Notes: generated by a model not told the origin, from the letters alone. Counted from the first letter of the stretch, positions 53,715 through 62,287 are shown. The stretch: 64,000 nucleotides of DNA from SAR116 cluster alpha proteobacterium HIMB100 (GCA_000238815.2 AFXB01000010.1:624501-688500), one strand, 5' to 3'. Program-made: numbers and translations.

Positions 53715-55229
53715 TTACTTCTTCCGGCCCGGAAATCCACCTAAACCGGGCAGACTCCCACTTCCGAACGGATTAGGCAGTTTTCCGCCGCCCATACCGC
53801 CAAGCGGGTTCCCTGATTTGCCCATCTGTTGTGATAATTGCTGCATCTGTTCAGCAGACGGCATACCACCCATACCCCCCGAGCCACCCATGCCGCCACC
53901 CAGCATTGCTTTCATCGCGGCTGCCCCGGATTTGGTGCCCATCTTTTTCATCATTCTGGCCATATCCTGATATTGTTTGACCAGTTTATTCACATCCTGA
54001 ACGGACGTGCCTGAACCTGCAGCAATCCGCTTGCGCCGAGACGCATTGAGCAGAGCAACCTGTTTGCGTTCGCGCTTATTCATCGACAAGATAATCGCTT
54101 CTTGACGTTTGATCATGCTGTCATCAACACCCGCAGCGGCAATCTGTTTCTGCATCTTGCCCAGACCCGGCAGCATGCCCAAAAGGCTGCCCAGGCCGCC
54201 CATTTTCTGGAGCTGGCGCAGCTGGGTCAGAAAATCATTCATATCAAATTTGCCAGAGGCCATGCGCTCGGCCATGCGCATTGCTTCTTCTTCTTCAATT
54301 GCCTCAGCTGCTTTTTCGACCAGGGCGACAACATCACCCATATCCAGAATGCGACCTGCCATACGGGAAGGGTCAAACGCTTCCAGCGCATCCAGCTTTT
54401 CCCCGACACCAACCAGCTTTACCGGGCATCCGGTGACATGTGTCATAGACAGCGCCGCGCCGCCTCTGGCATCACCATCAAGGCGGGTTAGCACAATGCC
54501 TGTAACAGACACAGCCTCATTAAAGGCTTCTGCGGTACGCACCGCATCCTGACCAGTCAGGCTATCTGCGACAAGTAAGGTTTCATGCGGGTTCACTGCA
54601 GCCTTAATCTCGCGTAATTCAGCCATAAGAGCTTCATCTATCGCCAGCCGGCCAGCCGTATCGAGAATCAATACATCATAGCCCTGCAGCTGGGCAGATT
54701 TCAGTGCCCTTTTAGCCAGCTGTACCGCTGTTTCAGTATCTGATTCGGGCAGAATCCCCGCTTCAACCTGTTCAGATAAAGCGCGAAGCTGTTCACGCGC
54801 AGCAGGCCGGATCAAATCCAAGCTGGCCAGCATGACCTTTTTTTTCTGTTTGGTCTGCAGATGAAGGGCTAATTTACCTGCGGTAGTTGTTTTACCTGAA
54901 CCCTGAAGACCAGCCATCAAAATGACCGCGGGCGGCGTGACATCCACCATCAGTGGCTTGGCTTCACCACCCAGCATCTCCACCAGACCATCATTGACAA
55001 TCTTTATCACCTGTTGGTCAGGACGGACAGATTTAAGAACTGCTGCCCCCACAGCCTTGTCACGGATGCTGTCCATAAAAGATTTGACAACCGGAAGCGC
55101 AACATCAGCATCCAGCAACGCCAGCCGGACTTCGCGCAGGGCGGCATTCACATCAGCCTCATTCAGCGTGCCCCGCTTACCAAGGCCGGAAAACACCGAT
55201 TGCAGTTTGTCTTTCAGATTGTCAAACAT
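53715..55229 (-). CDS. ffh: Signal recognition particle protein Ffh
   Basis: 504 residues. N domain, then G domain with GLQGSGKTTTAGKLA, DTAGRLAIDEAL, LTRLDGDARGGAAL. The M domain has the GSGTSVQDVNKLVKQY RNA-binding helix. A Gly/Met-rich flexible tail (about 435-504) ends in PGRKK. Delivers nascent membrane proteins to FtsY. Followed by rpsP after 66 bases. Confidence 0.97.
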   Translation of the reverse strand: MFDNLKDKLQSVFSGLGKRGTLNEADVNAALREVRLALLDADVALPVVKSFMDSIRDKAVGAAVLKSVRPDQQVIKIVNDGLVEMLGGEAKPLMVDVTPPAVILMAGLQGSGKTTTAGKLALHLQTKQKKKVMLASLDLIRPAAREQLRALSEQVEAGILPESDTETAVQLAKRALKSAQLQGYDVLILDTAGRLAIDEALMAELREIKAAVNPHETLLVADSLTGQDAVRTAEAFNEAVSVTGIVLTRLDGDARGGAALSMTHVTGCPVKLVGVGEKLDALEAFDPSRMAGRILDMGDVVALVEKAAEAIEEEEAMRMAERMASGKFDMNDFLTQLRQLQKMGGLGSLLGMLPGLGKMQKQIAAAGVDDSMIKRQEAIILSMNKRERKQVALLNASRRKRIAAGSGTSVQDVNKLVKQYQDMARMMKKMGTKSGAAAMKAMLGGGMGGSGGMGGMPSAEQMQQLSQQMGKSGNPLGGMGGGKLPNPFGSGSLPGLGGFPGRKK

Positions 55230-55369
55230 ATGTGCTTTCGTCTTACCTGATGACTGCCTGTTCCGAATTAGCCAAAAGCCAAACCAAAAAGGCGCCTGTG
55301 CTCGAAAACTTCAAGGACAGACGGAACCCGCTAAGGTCGTTAAAGGCTAATGATGCCAATGATGGAAGG

Positions 55370-55399
55370 TTTCTATCCCATTTTTGTGCCATTTGTCAA
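55370..55399 (-). promoter_or_regulatory. Candidate sigma-70 promoter of the ffh operon
   Basis: Minus strand: -35 TTGACA (55399-55394), 18-base spacer, -10 TAGAAA (55375-55370). A perfect -35 and four of six at -10. It predicts a leader of about 135 bases before ffh. Confidence 0.5.
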
Positions 55400-55454
55400 G
55401 TAAAATCTGGCTTCCTGTAGAAATTCCGGTTAGGCAGGTGAAGGGTTTAGGCTG

Positions 55455-55482
55455 TTTACGCTTTCCAGAGTGAGAGGATAAT
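55455..55482 (+). promoter_or_regulatory. Candidate promoter giving a near-leaderless mRNA
   Basis: TTTACG (55455-55460), 16-base spacer and GATAAT (55477-55482). The -10 ends only seven bases before the ATG at 55490, so the transcript would have almost no 5' leader; no clear Shine-Dalgarno is present for this gene. Confidence 0.35.
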
Positions 55483-55489
55483 TGCGGGT

Positions 55490-56266
55490 ATGTTTTTTAT
55501 TCTGAGCAAGGTTCTGGCATTTGTGCTGAACTTTCATCTTCATGGATTTTATTGTCTGGTTGTTGCTGGATTACTTCGGTTTGCTGGTTTCAGAACAGCA
55601 ACCAAGGCGGCACTTATATTAGCAGCTTGTCTTCCTGTAATTTATGGATTTACCTGGATTGGAAACCAGTTGCTGCGACCATTGGAGGATGCTTCCCATC
55701 CGCCTGAACAGGCAGAGTTGGCGGCAGCCGACGGGATAATTGTTCTTGCTGGCTTCACAGGCCGGCCTGTCGTGAGTGCTGAGCGAAACGAGCCACAGAT
55801 AAATTCAGCAGGAGAACGCTTCTTGAAAGCTGTTGAACTCGCCCGTATATATCCAGATAAGCCGGTTTGGTTCGCAGGCTATTCAGGCCAACTCATTCCA
55901 AAGGGGTGGTCAGAAGAGAAAATTACTAAAGCGTTGCTGGACCAGTTAGGCCTAGATATCGAACGATTTTCCTTTGAAGCGGAAAGTCGAAACACTGCTG
56001 AGTCGGCAAAAAATATGTATCGCTTAACCCGGCCCTCAGCTCAGAGCCGTTGGGTTCTGATCACTTCAGCCACGCATATGAAACGGGCGGTTGCCAGCTT
56101 TAAAAAACAAGGCTGGACAAATCTGATTCCCTATCCGGTAGATTTTATTACCCGGCCCCACGCACATGCTGCTGGTTTTAGTTTGTCCGCAGGACCATCG
56201 TTAATCAGAACAGCCTTGTATGAACATATCGGCTATTTCGCCTATTGGCTGACCGGGCGGATTTAA
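55490..56266 (+). CDS. DUF218 (YdcF/ElyC-like) membrane protein
   Basis: 258 residues. Two N-terminal hydrophobic segments (about 1-25 and 33-58), then the DUF218 domain: GIIVLAGFTGRPVVSAERN, ERFLKAVELARIYPDKPV, AGYSG, SRNTAESAKNMYRL, LITSATHMKRAVASF. This is the type linked to envelope polymer metabolism (ElyC); function here is inferred only from family. It is inserted on the plus strand between ffh and ftsY, both minus, with 16 bases to the ftsY stop. Confidence 0.85.
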   Translation: MFFILSKVLAFVLNFHLHGFYCLVVAGLLRFAGFRTATKAALILAACLPVIYGFTWIGNQLLRPLEDASHPPEQAELAAADGIIVLAGFTGRPVVSAERNEPQINSAGERFLKAVELARIYPDKPVWFAGYSGQLIPKGWSEEKITKALLDQLGLDIERFSFEAESRNTAESAKNMYRLTRPSAQSRWVLITSATHMKRAVASFKKQGWTNLIPYPVDFITRPHAHAAGFSLSAGPSLIRTALYEHIGYFAYWLTGRI

Positions 56267-56282
56267 ACCAGCCAGACTTTTG

Positions 56283-57227
56283 TCAGCTTTGTTCGTCATC
56301 ATCAGGCGCCAGGCCGACCAAGGCACGGGCAAAATCCTTTGCAGTAAAGGCTTGCAGATCATCTGCTGCCTCACCCACACCGATCATATGGACAGGCAAG
56401 CCAAATTCCTTGGCAAGTGCAACCACCACACCGCCCTTTGCACTGCCGTCAAGTTTGGTAATAATCAGCCCTGTAAGATCTGCACAAGCCTGAAACGCCT
56501 TTACCTGAGAGAGCGCATTCTGGCCAACCGTTCCGTCAAGAACGATCAGGCTGTCATGAGGGGCGTCAGGGATCAATTTGCGAATCACCCGAATAATTTT
56601 CGCCAGCTCATCCATCAGCTCTTGGCGGTTCTGCAACCGGCCGGCTGTGTCGATGATCAGCACATCTGTACCAGCTGTCTTGGCCTCTTCAATCGCCCGA
56701 TAGGCCAGTGCAGCAGCATCACCGCCACGTTCGCCGGAAATCACCGGGGTGTCTGTGCGCAGACCCCAGCCCGCCAGCTGTTCAATCGCCGCCGCCCGGA
56801 AAGTATCAGCTGCCGCCAACATCACAGACTTGCCTTGCGTCTGGAAGCGGGCGGCCAGCTTTCCTGCTGTGGTGGTTTTGCCAGACCCGTTCACGCCAAC
56901 CATCAAGATAATATGAGGATGATGTTCACCAGTGACAGATAATGGTTGTTCTACGGGGGCCAAAATCTCTGCTAGATGGGTGCTCAGGACCGCCCTAAAG
57001 CTGTCTGGGGTCACGTCTGCCTGCCAGTTATGGCGGCGTAAGGCCTCGGCAATGTCAGCCGCTGCTGCCACACCAATATCTGCCATAATCAGCGCATCTT
57101 CGAGTTCTTCCAGGGAAGCGGCATCTATCTTTTCCTTACCAAACAGGCGAGTCAGTCCAGACAGGTTCAGCGTGACTTTTTCAGATGATTTCCGCAAACC
57201 TGATGTCAGTTTTTTCAGCCAACTCAT
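56283..57227 (-). CDS. ftsY: SRP receptor FtsY
   Basis: 314 residues, essentially the NG core with a short N-terminal amphipathic helix (MSWLKKLTSGLRK) instead of the long acidic A domain of E. coli. GTPase motifs GVNGSGKTTTAGKLA, DTAGRLQNRQELM and ITKLDGSAKGGV. Docks SRP-ribosomes at the membrane. Follows mtaB by 30 bases. Confidence 0.96.
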   Translation of the reverse strand: MSWLKKLTSGLRKSSEKVTLNLSGLTRLFGKEKIDAASLEELEDALIMADIGVAAAADIAEALRRHNWQADVTPDSFRAVLSTHLAEILAPVEQPLSVTGEHHPHIILMVGVNGSGKTTTAGKLAARFQTQGKSVMLAAADTFRAAAIEQLAGWGLRTDTPVISGERGGDAAALAYRAIEEAKTAGTDVLIIDTAGRLQNRQELMDELAKIIRVIRKLIPDAPHDSLIVLDGTVGQNALSQVKAFQACADLTGLIITKLDGSAKGGVVVALAKEFGLPVHMIGVGEAADDLQAFTAKDFARALVGLAPDDDEQS

Positions 57228-57257
57228 CTTCTAACCCTTTTTGCTTCTTAAAACCTG

Positions 57258-58562
57258 TTAAAGCTGATGTTCACAGAGCAGTGGTGAGACATATACAAGG
57301 CTATCTTCGGCTCGGTCTATCTGCACCGCAACAAGCTCACCAGAATTTATCTGACCTGTTGGCCTGCCTGCCTGGCCGGAGGTAAGCCTGGCTTTTTCAT
57401 AGCCAGATAGATAGCCTTTCGCACCAGCTTCAACAAGCAGCATATCGGATGTACCCACGCGCCGGGCCAAATGCGCAGCCAGTTGTTTGTCACCAACGGC
57501 TTTGACCTCTGCCACACGCTGTTTAATCACAGAACGGTCAAGTTGCGGCATATTGGCAGCCGGCGTGCCCTCGCGCGGCGAATATCCAAAAACATGCAAA
57601 TGGGTCAAACCTGCTGTGGTGATCAGCTCAAGGGTATTCTGATGCGCCTGTTCAGTTTCGGTTGGAAAGCCAGCAATCAGATCTGCCCCGAAAACCACAT
57701 CCGGACGGCGACGACGTGCTTCTTCACAGAACCGAAGCACATCACGGGCCAGATGCCGGCGTTTCATACGTTTGAGAATCAAATCATCACCATGCTGAAC
57801 CGATAAATGCAAATGCGGCATCAACCGGGCATGGGCTTCAAGAGCAGACATCAGATAATGATCCGGTTCAGCCGGATCAAGCGAGGACAGGCGCAGACGC
57901 GGTAATTCAGGCACAGCCTGCAAAATCGCTAAGACCAGCTGACCAAGGCGCGGCTGACCAGGCAAATCCTGGCCCCAGCTGGTAATATCCACACCAGACA
58001 GGACAATTTCACGGGTGCCGCCTGCGACCATCTTCTTCACTGCAGCAATCACGTCCTCTGCCAGCACTGAGCGTGAATTGCCCCGTCCATACGGAATAAT
58101 ACAGAACGTACAACGATGATCACAGCCCTGTTGAACCTGCAAAAAGCCACGTGTGTGATCATCAAACCCGTCCAGCAAATGACTGGCAACATCTTCAGCT
58201 TCCATGATTGAACTGACCTGGTGCGGGGCAAGGCGATCGGCGGCAAGGGCAGACCATGTATCCGGCGTCATTTTATCCTGATTACCCAACACGCCGTCCA
58301 CTTCAGGCAGGCTGGCCCACCTGTCGGGGTCAATCTGAACCGCACAACCGGTCGCAATAATCCTTGCATCAGGTCGTTCACGTTTTATCTTCCGGATTTC
58401 CTGACGGGCTTGTTTTTCAGCTTCAGAAGTGACCGCACAGGTATTGACCACCACCACATCATTCAAGCCAGCGGCTTCGGCATGTCTGCGCATTACTTCT
58501 GATTCCCAGATATTAATCCGGCAGCCAAAGGTGCGGATGTCAGGTCTGTTCTGGCGGCTCAC
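57258..58562 (-). CDS. mtaB: tRNA t6A37 methylthiotransferase MtaB
   Basis: 434 residues from GTG 58562 with GGAG 10 bases upstream. UPF0004 domain cysteines appear in RTFGCRINIWES, VVNTCAVTSEAE and ATGCAVQ; the radical-SAM motif is CDHRCTFCIIPYGRG; a C-terminal TRAM-like domain follows. Converts t6A to ms2t6A. Starts 4 bases after dapF, so dapF-mtaB-ftsY is one operon. Confidence 0.94.
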   Translation of the reverse strand: MSRQNRPDIRTFGCRINIWESEVMRRHAEAAGLNDVVVVNTCAVTSEAEKQARQEIRKIKRERPDARIIATGCAVQIDPDRWASLPEVDGVLGNQDKMTPDTWSALAADRLAPHQVSSIMEAEDVASHLLDGFDDHTRGFLQVQQGCDHRCTFCIIPYGRGNSRSVLAEDVIAAVKKMVAGGTREIVLSGVDITSWGQDLPGQPRLGQLVLAILQAVPELPRLRLSSLDPAEPDHYLMSALEAHARLMPHLHLSVQHGDDLILKRMKRRHLARDVLRFCEEARRRRPDVVFGADLIAGFPTETEQAHQNTLELITTAGLTHLHVFGYSPREGTPAANMPQLDRSVIKQRVAEVKAVGDKQLAAHLARRVGTSDMLLVEAGAKGYLSGYEKARLTSGQAGRPTGQINSGELVAVQIDRAEDSLVYVSPLLCEHQL

Positions 58563-58566
58563 CTGT

Positions 58567-59448
58567 TTACGCTCCGGCAGCAAGTGAAGGGGTGTTGAAA
58601 AGTGCGGCAGGCACGATTCCCTGCGCCACATAGCTGGCCGGACCGGTCATTACGACATGGCCGTCACCCCCCCGCCGCCAGCAAATCTGTAGCGCCCCGC
58701 CATCAAGATGGATTATCACCTCATTTTCAGTCAGCCCGCGACGCACAGCAGCCACAGCAGCTGCACAGGCCCCGGACCCGCACGCCATCGTCACCCCGGC
58801 CCCGCGCTCCCACACCCGCATACGGATGGTCTGGCGATCCAGAATTTGAATAAATTCAATATTTGCCCGATCAGCAAACAGTTCATGATGCTCTGCCAGA
58901 GGACCCCATTTTGCAAGATCAACTGCGTCTGCATCATCAACAAAGAAAACCGCATGCGGATTACCAACAGACACTAAGGTCGCGAGGCCAAAATCAGCCA
59001 GTCCCAGATCAACAGACAGCGTGTCCACTCGCTCTGTGGTGGGAATATCGGTCCAGTCAGTGAAAACCGGGCCCATGTCCGCGCTGATGATTTCACTTGC
59101 TTTATCCGCACGCCAACCGGTCAAGTGACCCGCAACTGTCTCAATGCCGATGTGATCAGCACCAGTTTGATCCATCACCAGCCGCGCCACGCAGCGTGTT
59201 CCATTTCCGCATGCTCCGGCTGGGCTGCCATCTGCGTTGAACATATCAAGGCGGATCGTCTGCGGAGTATCAGACCGGCGAATCACCAAAATCTGATCAC
59301 ATCCCAGTCCCAAACGCCGATCCGCCAAAAGGCGCATCTGATCAGCATCTGGCATCAGCTGGCCATCACGGCTGTCCAGTACAATGAAATCATTGCCCAG
59401 CCCGTGCATTTTATAAAAAGACAGATCAGTTCTTGTGGTCATAGTCAC
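58567..59448 (-). CDS. dapF: Diaminopimelate epimerase
   Basis: 293 residues. The two catalytic cysteines are in GACGNGTRCVA and ACGSGACAAA. N-terminal KMHGLGNDFIVLD is diagnostic. Converts LL- to meso-diaminopimelate for peptidoglycan and for LysA. First gene of dapF-mtaB-ftsY. Confidence 0.97.
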   Translation of the reverse strand: MTMTTRTDLSFYKMHGLGNDFIVLDSRDGQLMPDADQMRLLADRRLGLGCDQILVIRRSDTPQTIRLDMFNADGSPAGACGNGTRCVARLVMDQTGADHIGIETVAGHLTGWRADKASEIISADMGPVFTDWTDIPTTERVDTLSVDLGLADFGLATLVSVGNPHAVFFVDDADAVDLAKWGPLAEHHELFADRANIEFIQILDRQTIRMRVWERGAGVTMACGSGACAAAVAAVRRGLTENEVIIHLDGGALQICWRRGGDGHVVMTGPASYVAQGIVPAALFNTPSLAAGA

Positions 59449-59504
59449 TTAAGTTCTGGCAAAAGGTGCCCATATCATAGCAGAAAGTCAGCAAAATAGC
59501 GATA

Positions 59505-60287
59505 TCAGAGCGAGAGGGTCATGGTGAGAGGCACATGATCAGACGGTTTTTCAGCCCCGCGCGCAGCCCGGTCAATCGCCACAGCCTCAACCTTATTCTG
59601 TATATCGGCGCTGACCCAGATATGGTCAAGCCGGCGGCCACGATCAGATGCAGCCCAATCCCGGGCCCGATAAGACCACCAGCTGTAGAGCAGCTGATCC
59701 GGGCCGAAATGAGCCCGAACTGCATCTGACCAGCCACCTTCATCGATCAGAGCCAGCAAAGCTTGGCGTTCGATATCCGTATGCGAGACAACATTTTTCA
59801 GCTGCCGTGTTGACCAGACATCCTCGGCCAGAGGCGCGATATTCAGATCGCCCACCAGAACAGATTTTTGCGGCTGATTCTTGCCAAAATAATTTGTCAT
59901 TTCCGCCAGAAAATCGAGCTTATGGCCGAATTTCGGGTTTTTATCCCGGTCAGGTTCATCCCCGCCAGCAGGAATATAAAAATTATGAATGGTCAGGCCG
60001 CTGATCGTTGCACTGATATGACGGCAATCAGTCCGTCCCGCCCAGTTCATATGGCTGATATCTGTAATCGGCAGGCGAGAGAGAATCGCCACCCCATTAT
60101 AGGATTTCTCTCCACGCATGGCGATATGGGGCCAGCCCGCCTCAGCGATTGCAGCATGTGGGAAATGTTCATCTTGAGTTTTGGTTTCCTGCAGACAGAG
60201 TACGTCACATTGGCTCTCTTTTAGAAACTTCGTAACTAATTGAATTCGCAGTCTAACTGAGTTTATATTCCATGTTGCGATTTTCAT
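59505..60287 (-). CDS. xth: Exodeoxyribonuclease III
   Basis: 260 residues from ATG 60287; GTG 60296 (nine bases upstream, GGGG four bases before it) is also possible. AP-endonuclease motifs MKIATWNINSVRLR, LCLQETKTQD, NGVAILSRLP, VGDLNIAPL, DHIWVS and the terminal PSDHVPL are complete. Repairs abasic and oxidised 3' ends. The sequence right upstream carries a tandem TACCCCAATT motif also found before the WYL regulator. Confidence 0.94.
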   Translation of the reverse strand: MKIATWNINSVRLRIQLVTKFLKESQCDVLCLQETKTQDEHFPHAAIAEAGWPHIAMRGEKSYNGVAILSRLPITDISHMNWAGRTDCRHISATISGLTIHNFYIPAGGDEPDRDKNPKFGHKLDFLAEMTNYFGKNQPQKSVLVGDLNIAPLAEDVWSTRQLKNVVSHTDIERQALLALIDEGGWSDAVRAHFGPDQLLYSWWSYRARDWAASDRGRRLDHIWVSADIQNKVEAVAIDRAARGAEKPSDHVPLTMTLSL

Positions 60288-60298
60288 CGTTTTCACTT

Positions 60299-60320
60299 TA
60301 CCCCAATTTTACCCCAATTA
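60299..60320. repeat. Tandem TACCCCAATT motif upstream of xth
   Basis: TACCCCAATTTT (60299-60310) is followed directly by TACCCCAATTA (60310-60320), abutting the xth start region. The same 12-mer TACCCCAATTTT is at 62075-62086 before the WYL regulator. It could be a regulator-binding site or an arm-type site of a past integration event. Confidence 0.6.
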
Positions 60321-60347
60321 AATGGCTGATTTAGCTCTTATATCCAA

Positions 60348-60509
60348 TCACCAGCTCAATGCGATAATTAAAATCATACAAACAACAAGCAAACTAATAT
60401 ACGCAACAAACGGCTTAGAGAAAAAACTATCAGATTGATGTGTTGCTACTCTCAGATTTTGATTTCTCTCTTTTAAAACCTTTTTGCTAACCTTGCTTTT
60501 GCTTGTCAC
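60348..60509 (-). CDS. Small tail-anchored membrane protein, unrecognised
   Basis: 53 residues from GTG 60509, with GAGGAGG eight bases upstream inside the end of the YbjQ-type gene. The first half is strongly basic (TSKSKVSKKVLKERNQ); the second half is one hydrophobic helix (about 34-51, FVAYISLLVVCMILIIAL) ending in SW. The start overlaps nothing but is 4 bases past the upstream stop, so the two are probably co-translated. No family recognised. The good ribosome site, the amphipathic layout and the coupling support a real gene. Confidence 0.6.
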   Translation of the reverse strand: MTSKSKVSKKVLKERNQNLRVATHQSDSFFSKPFVAYISLLVVCMILIIALSW

Positions 60510-60512
60510 GCA

Positions 60513-61025
60513 TCATTCCTCCTCATACTCAACCAGTTTAACGGCGGTACCCGAAGCAACAACCATCAGCATTCCGTTTTTACCACCACCTGTCACTTCA
60601 TGATAATCTAAAGCAACTCCCACAACCGCATCGCCACCCAATAAATGGGCTTCTTTTCTAAGTTCAGCCATTACTGTTTTTCTCGCATCTTTAAGGGTGG
60701 ATTCCATGGCTTTACTTCTTCCACCAACGATATCACGAACGCCTGAAAATACGTCTTTGAAGAAATGCATTCCATAAACACATTCAGCAGTAACAACTTC
60801 AATTTCGTATTCAATTTCGTTGTTGGCAACATAATAAGATGTTGTGAGCGTTATTTCGCTGCTGGCGTCATGTTTTAATTCCTCTATTTCTTCGCGAGAC
60901 ATTTCAGATGTGGTTAACGTTCGGGACCCCCTTACGCTTTTCACTCCCATGGCGGCTGAACAGTTCTCACAGTAACCATCAAATAAAGTCTCAACTTCGG
61001 AACTACACCAATCACATTTGGGCAT
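60513..61025 (-). CDS. YbjQ/UPF0145-type protein with N-terminal zinc ribbon
   Basis: 170 residues from ATG 61025 (GGAGG seven bases upstream). A short treble-clef-like Cys pair set, C4-x2-C7 and C19-x2-C22 (PKCDWCSS and YCENCSAA), precedes the YbjQ-like domain: ITLTTSYYV, VTAECVYGMHFFKD, IVGGRSKAMESTLKDARK, LLGGDAVVGVALDYHEV and TAVKLVEYEE. The YbjQ family forms pentamers and is called heavy-metal-binding by fold; real function is unknown. The zinc ribbon is an addition to the usual ~105-residue protein. It follows the WYL regulator by 21 bases. Confidence 0.8.
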   Translation of the reverse strand: MPKCDWCSSEVETLFDGYCENCSAAMGVKSVRGSRTLTTSEMSREEIEELKHDASSEITLTTSYYVANNEIEYEIEVVTAECVYGMHFFKDVFSGVRDIVGGRSKAMESTLKDARKTVMAELRKEAHLLGGDAVVGVALDYHEVTGGGKNGMLMVVASGTAVKLVEYEEE

Positions 61026-61046
61026 TAGCACGCCTCCAAAAAATAA

Positions 61047-62033
61047 CTAAATTAACGCCAATTTTGCTCTCTCAAGCTGCCCTAAATACTCTTCCTGAAG
61101 TCGCTCTGGGCTTTCTATTTTTACGTTCCCCAGCCAATCAGGATGAAGCAATTCCCAAATAAGTTCTCGATGTCCTCTACATTTCAAAAACATGATAAGC
61201 GAACCGTCTTTCTGCTTAACCATTTTTTGTGATGCATGGAACTGAACTTTTTCAGCTCTGTCTGCGACTTCTTTGGAAAATCTGATTTTGATACCCCATA
61301 ACGCATCGCCATGAAAAACACCAAAACTTTCTGCCGCCCAATCTTTGAAACTAAACCCTTCTTTTGGGTTAAAATCCTCTTTCGTGATTTCAAGGTCTGT
61401 GATGAGGTCTGCTCTATACGGAATTGGGGCTCTGTTGCCCGTAGAAGCCACTACGTAGGTAAATCTGCCAAATAGTATGCCCAACGGTCTAACTTGACGC
61501 TGAACGGCTTTCTGCGCCTTCTGGGAGCGATATTTGAACTTTACCTCATAAAACCCCTCAATGGCTCTTTCCATTGTTCGCATCTGGGTGTCGTCTAAGC
61601 GTGTTCTGGGTGCAACATTACCAGTGTGTCTTGTTCGGTCTATTACTTCACTCAAATTAGAAGTCGCAGAAACGGACAACGGGTCTGCATCTGCAAGAAT
61701 TTTAGTTAAAGCTCTCGCCTCAACCCCTTCTTGCATTCCTCTCAACATTTGTTCTAATGCTGCCTTTTCGTTGCTTGCAAGAACCATGAGCTCACGAGGC
61801 AAAGACCTAATTTTCCAGCGTTTCGTTAGATGATGGTCACTGTCGAGAACATATTGCTCCACCTCAAAGCCCAACTCCTCAATTCCATACATCATTCTCT
61901 TTACAGTTTTCAGCGAAACTGGCTGTCCACGTTCAGCGATTTTGTCGCCCATTTCCTTGAAAGTAAGACCAATCGAAGACGCCTGAAGGTCTTGAGCAAG
62001 CAGAACTAACTCTCTCAGTTTCGTGTAAGCCAT
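61047..62033 (-). CDS. HTH-WYL-WCX transcriptional regulator (DriD/PafBC-like)
   Basis: 328 residues from ATG 62033 with GGGAG nine bases upstream. N-terminal winged HTH (about 1-65: LTFKEMGDKIAE, SLKTVKRMM), a linker, the WYL domain at about 165-235 (VRPLGILFGRFTYVVAST then YRADLITDLEI), and a C-terminal WCX region (RGHRELIWELLHP). Length and layout match DriD of Caulobacter, an activator that senses single-stranded DNA; WYL regulators also control phage-defence loci. Target here is unknown. First gene of a minus-strand run with the YbjQ-type and small membrane genes. Confidence 0.85.
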   Translation of the reverse strand: MAYTKLRELVLLAQDLQASSIGLTFKEMGDKIAERGQPVSLKTVKRMMYGIEELGFEVEQYVLDSDHHLTKRWKIRSLPRELMVLASNEKAALEQMLRGMQEGVEARALTKILADADPLSVSATSNLSEVIDRTRHTGNVAPRTRLDDTQMRTMERAIEGFYEVKFKYRSQKAQKAVQRQVRPLGILFGRFTYVVASTGNRAPIPYRADLITDLEITKEDFNPKEGFSFKDWAAESFGVFHGDALWGIKIRFSKEVADRAEKVQFHASQKMVKQKDGSLIMFLKCRGHRELIWELLHPDWLGNVKIESPERLQEEYLGQLERAKLALI

Positions 62034-62074
62034 CAAACAAACTCCCGTAACCCAACGCATGTATCAACCTTTTA

Positions 62075-62086
62075 TACCCCAATTTT
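62075..62086. repeat. Third copy of the TACCCCAATTTT motif
   Basis: Exact 12-base match to 60299-60310, in the same orientation, 42 bases before the WYL-regulator start and abutting a possible -35 (TTGTCT, 62086-62091) for the divergent small gene. Confidence 0.6.
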
Positions 62087-62088
62087 TG

Positions 62089-62104
62089 TCTCATTAAAAT
62101 GAGA
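62089..62104. promoter_or_regulatory. Inverted repeat, candidate operator
   Basis: TCTCATT-AA-AATGAGA: 7-base arms with a 2-base centre, in the divergent gap between the WYL regulator and the 31-codon gene. It overlaps a weak promoter for the plus strand (TTGTCT 62086-62091, TAATTT 62108-62113, spacer 16), a position suited to repression. Confidence 0.45.
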
Positions 62105-62147
62105 TATTAATTTTATCGAAGGAACGAAAAACAACTTGGAGATTAAA

Positions 62148-62243
62148 ATGACAAAGACAATCAAATTCACAAAGCGGAACAAAGTCACAATCACTCGCAA
62201 CGCAAAAGGACAGGTCGTTTCTATAACTCTTGAGCCTTGGTAG
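62148..62243 (+). CDS. 31-residue basic peptide gene, unrecognised
   Basis: ATG 62148 follows GGAG by six bases and the frame ends at TAG 62241-62243. The peptide is basic, with alternating beta-like sequence (MTKTIKFTKRNKVTITRNAK, then GQVVSITLEPW). It is divergent from the WYL regulator and ends 44 bases before a strong terminator, so promoter-region, ribosome site, frame and terminator form a complete small transcription unit. No homologue recognised. A small regulatory RNA overlapping the same stretch is an alternative. Confidence 0.5.
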   Translation: MTKTIKFTKRNKVTITRNAKGQVVSITLEPW

Positions 62244-62287
62244 CCTCGCACTGAACAAGGCAGAAAACTGTTCGGAAAGAAACATAT

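Noticed and set aside
55232-55420. 62-codon open frame between ffh and the DUF218 gene
   Set aside because: Overlaps the ffh promoter and leader, no ribosome site, no family features.
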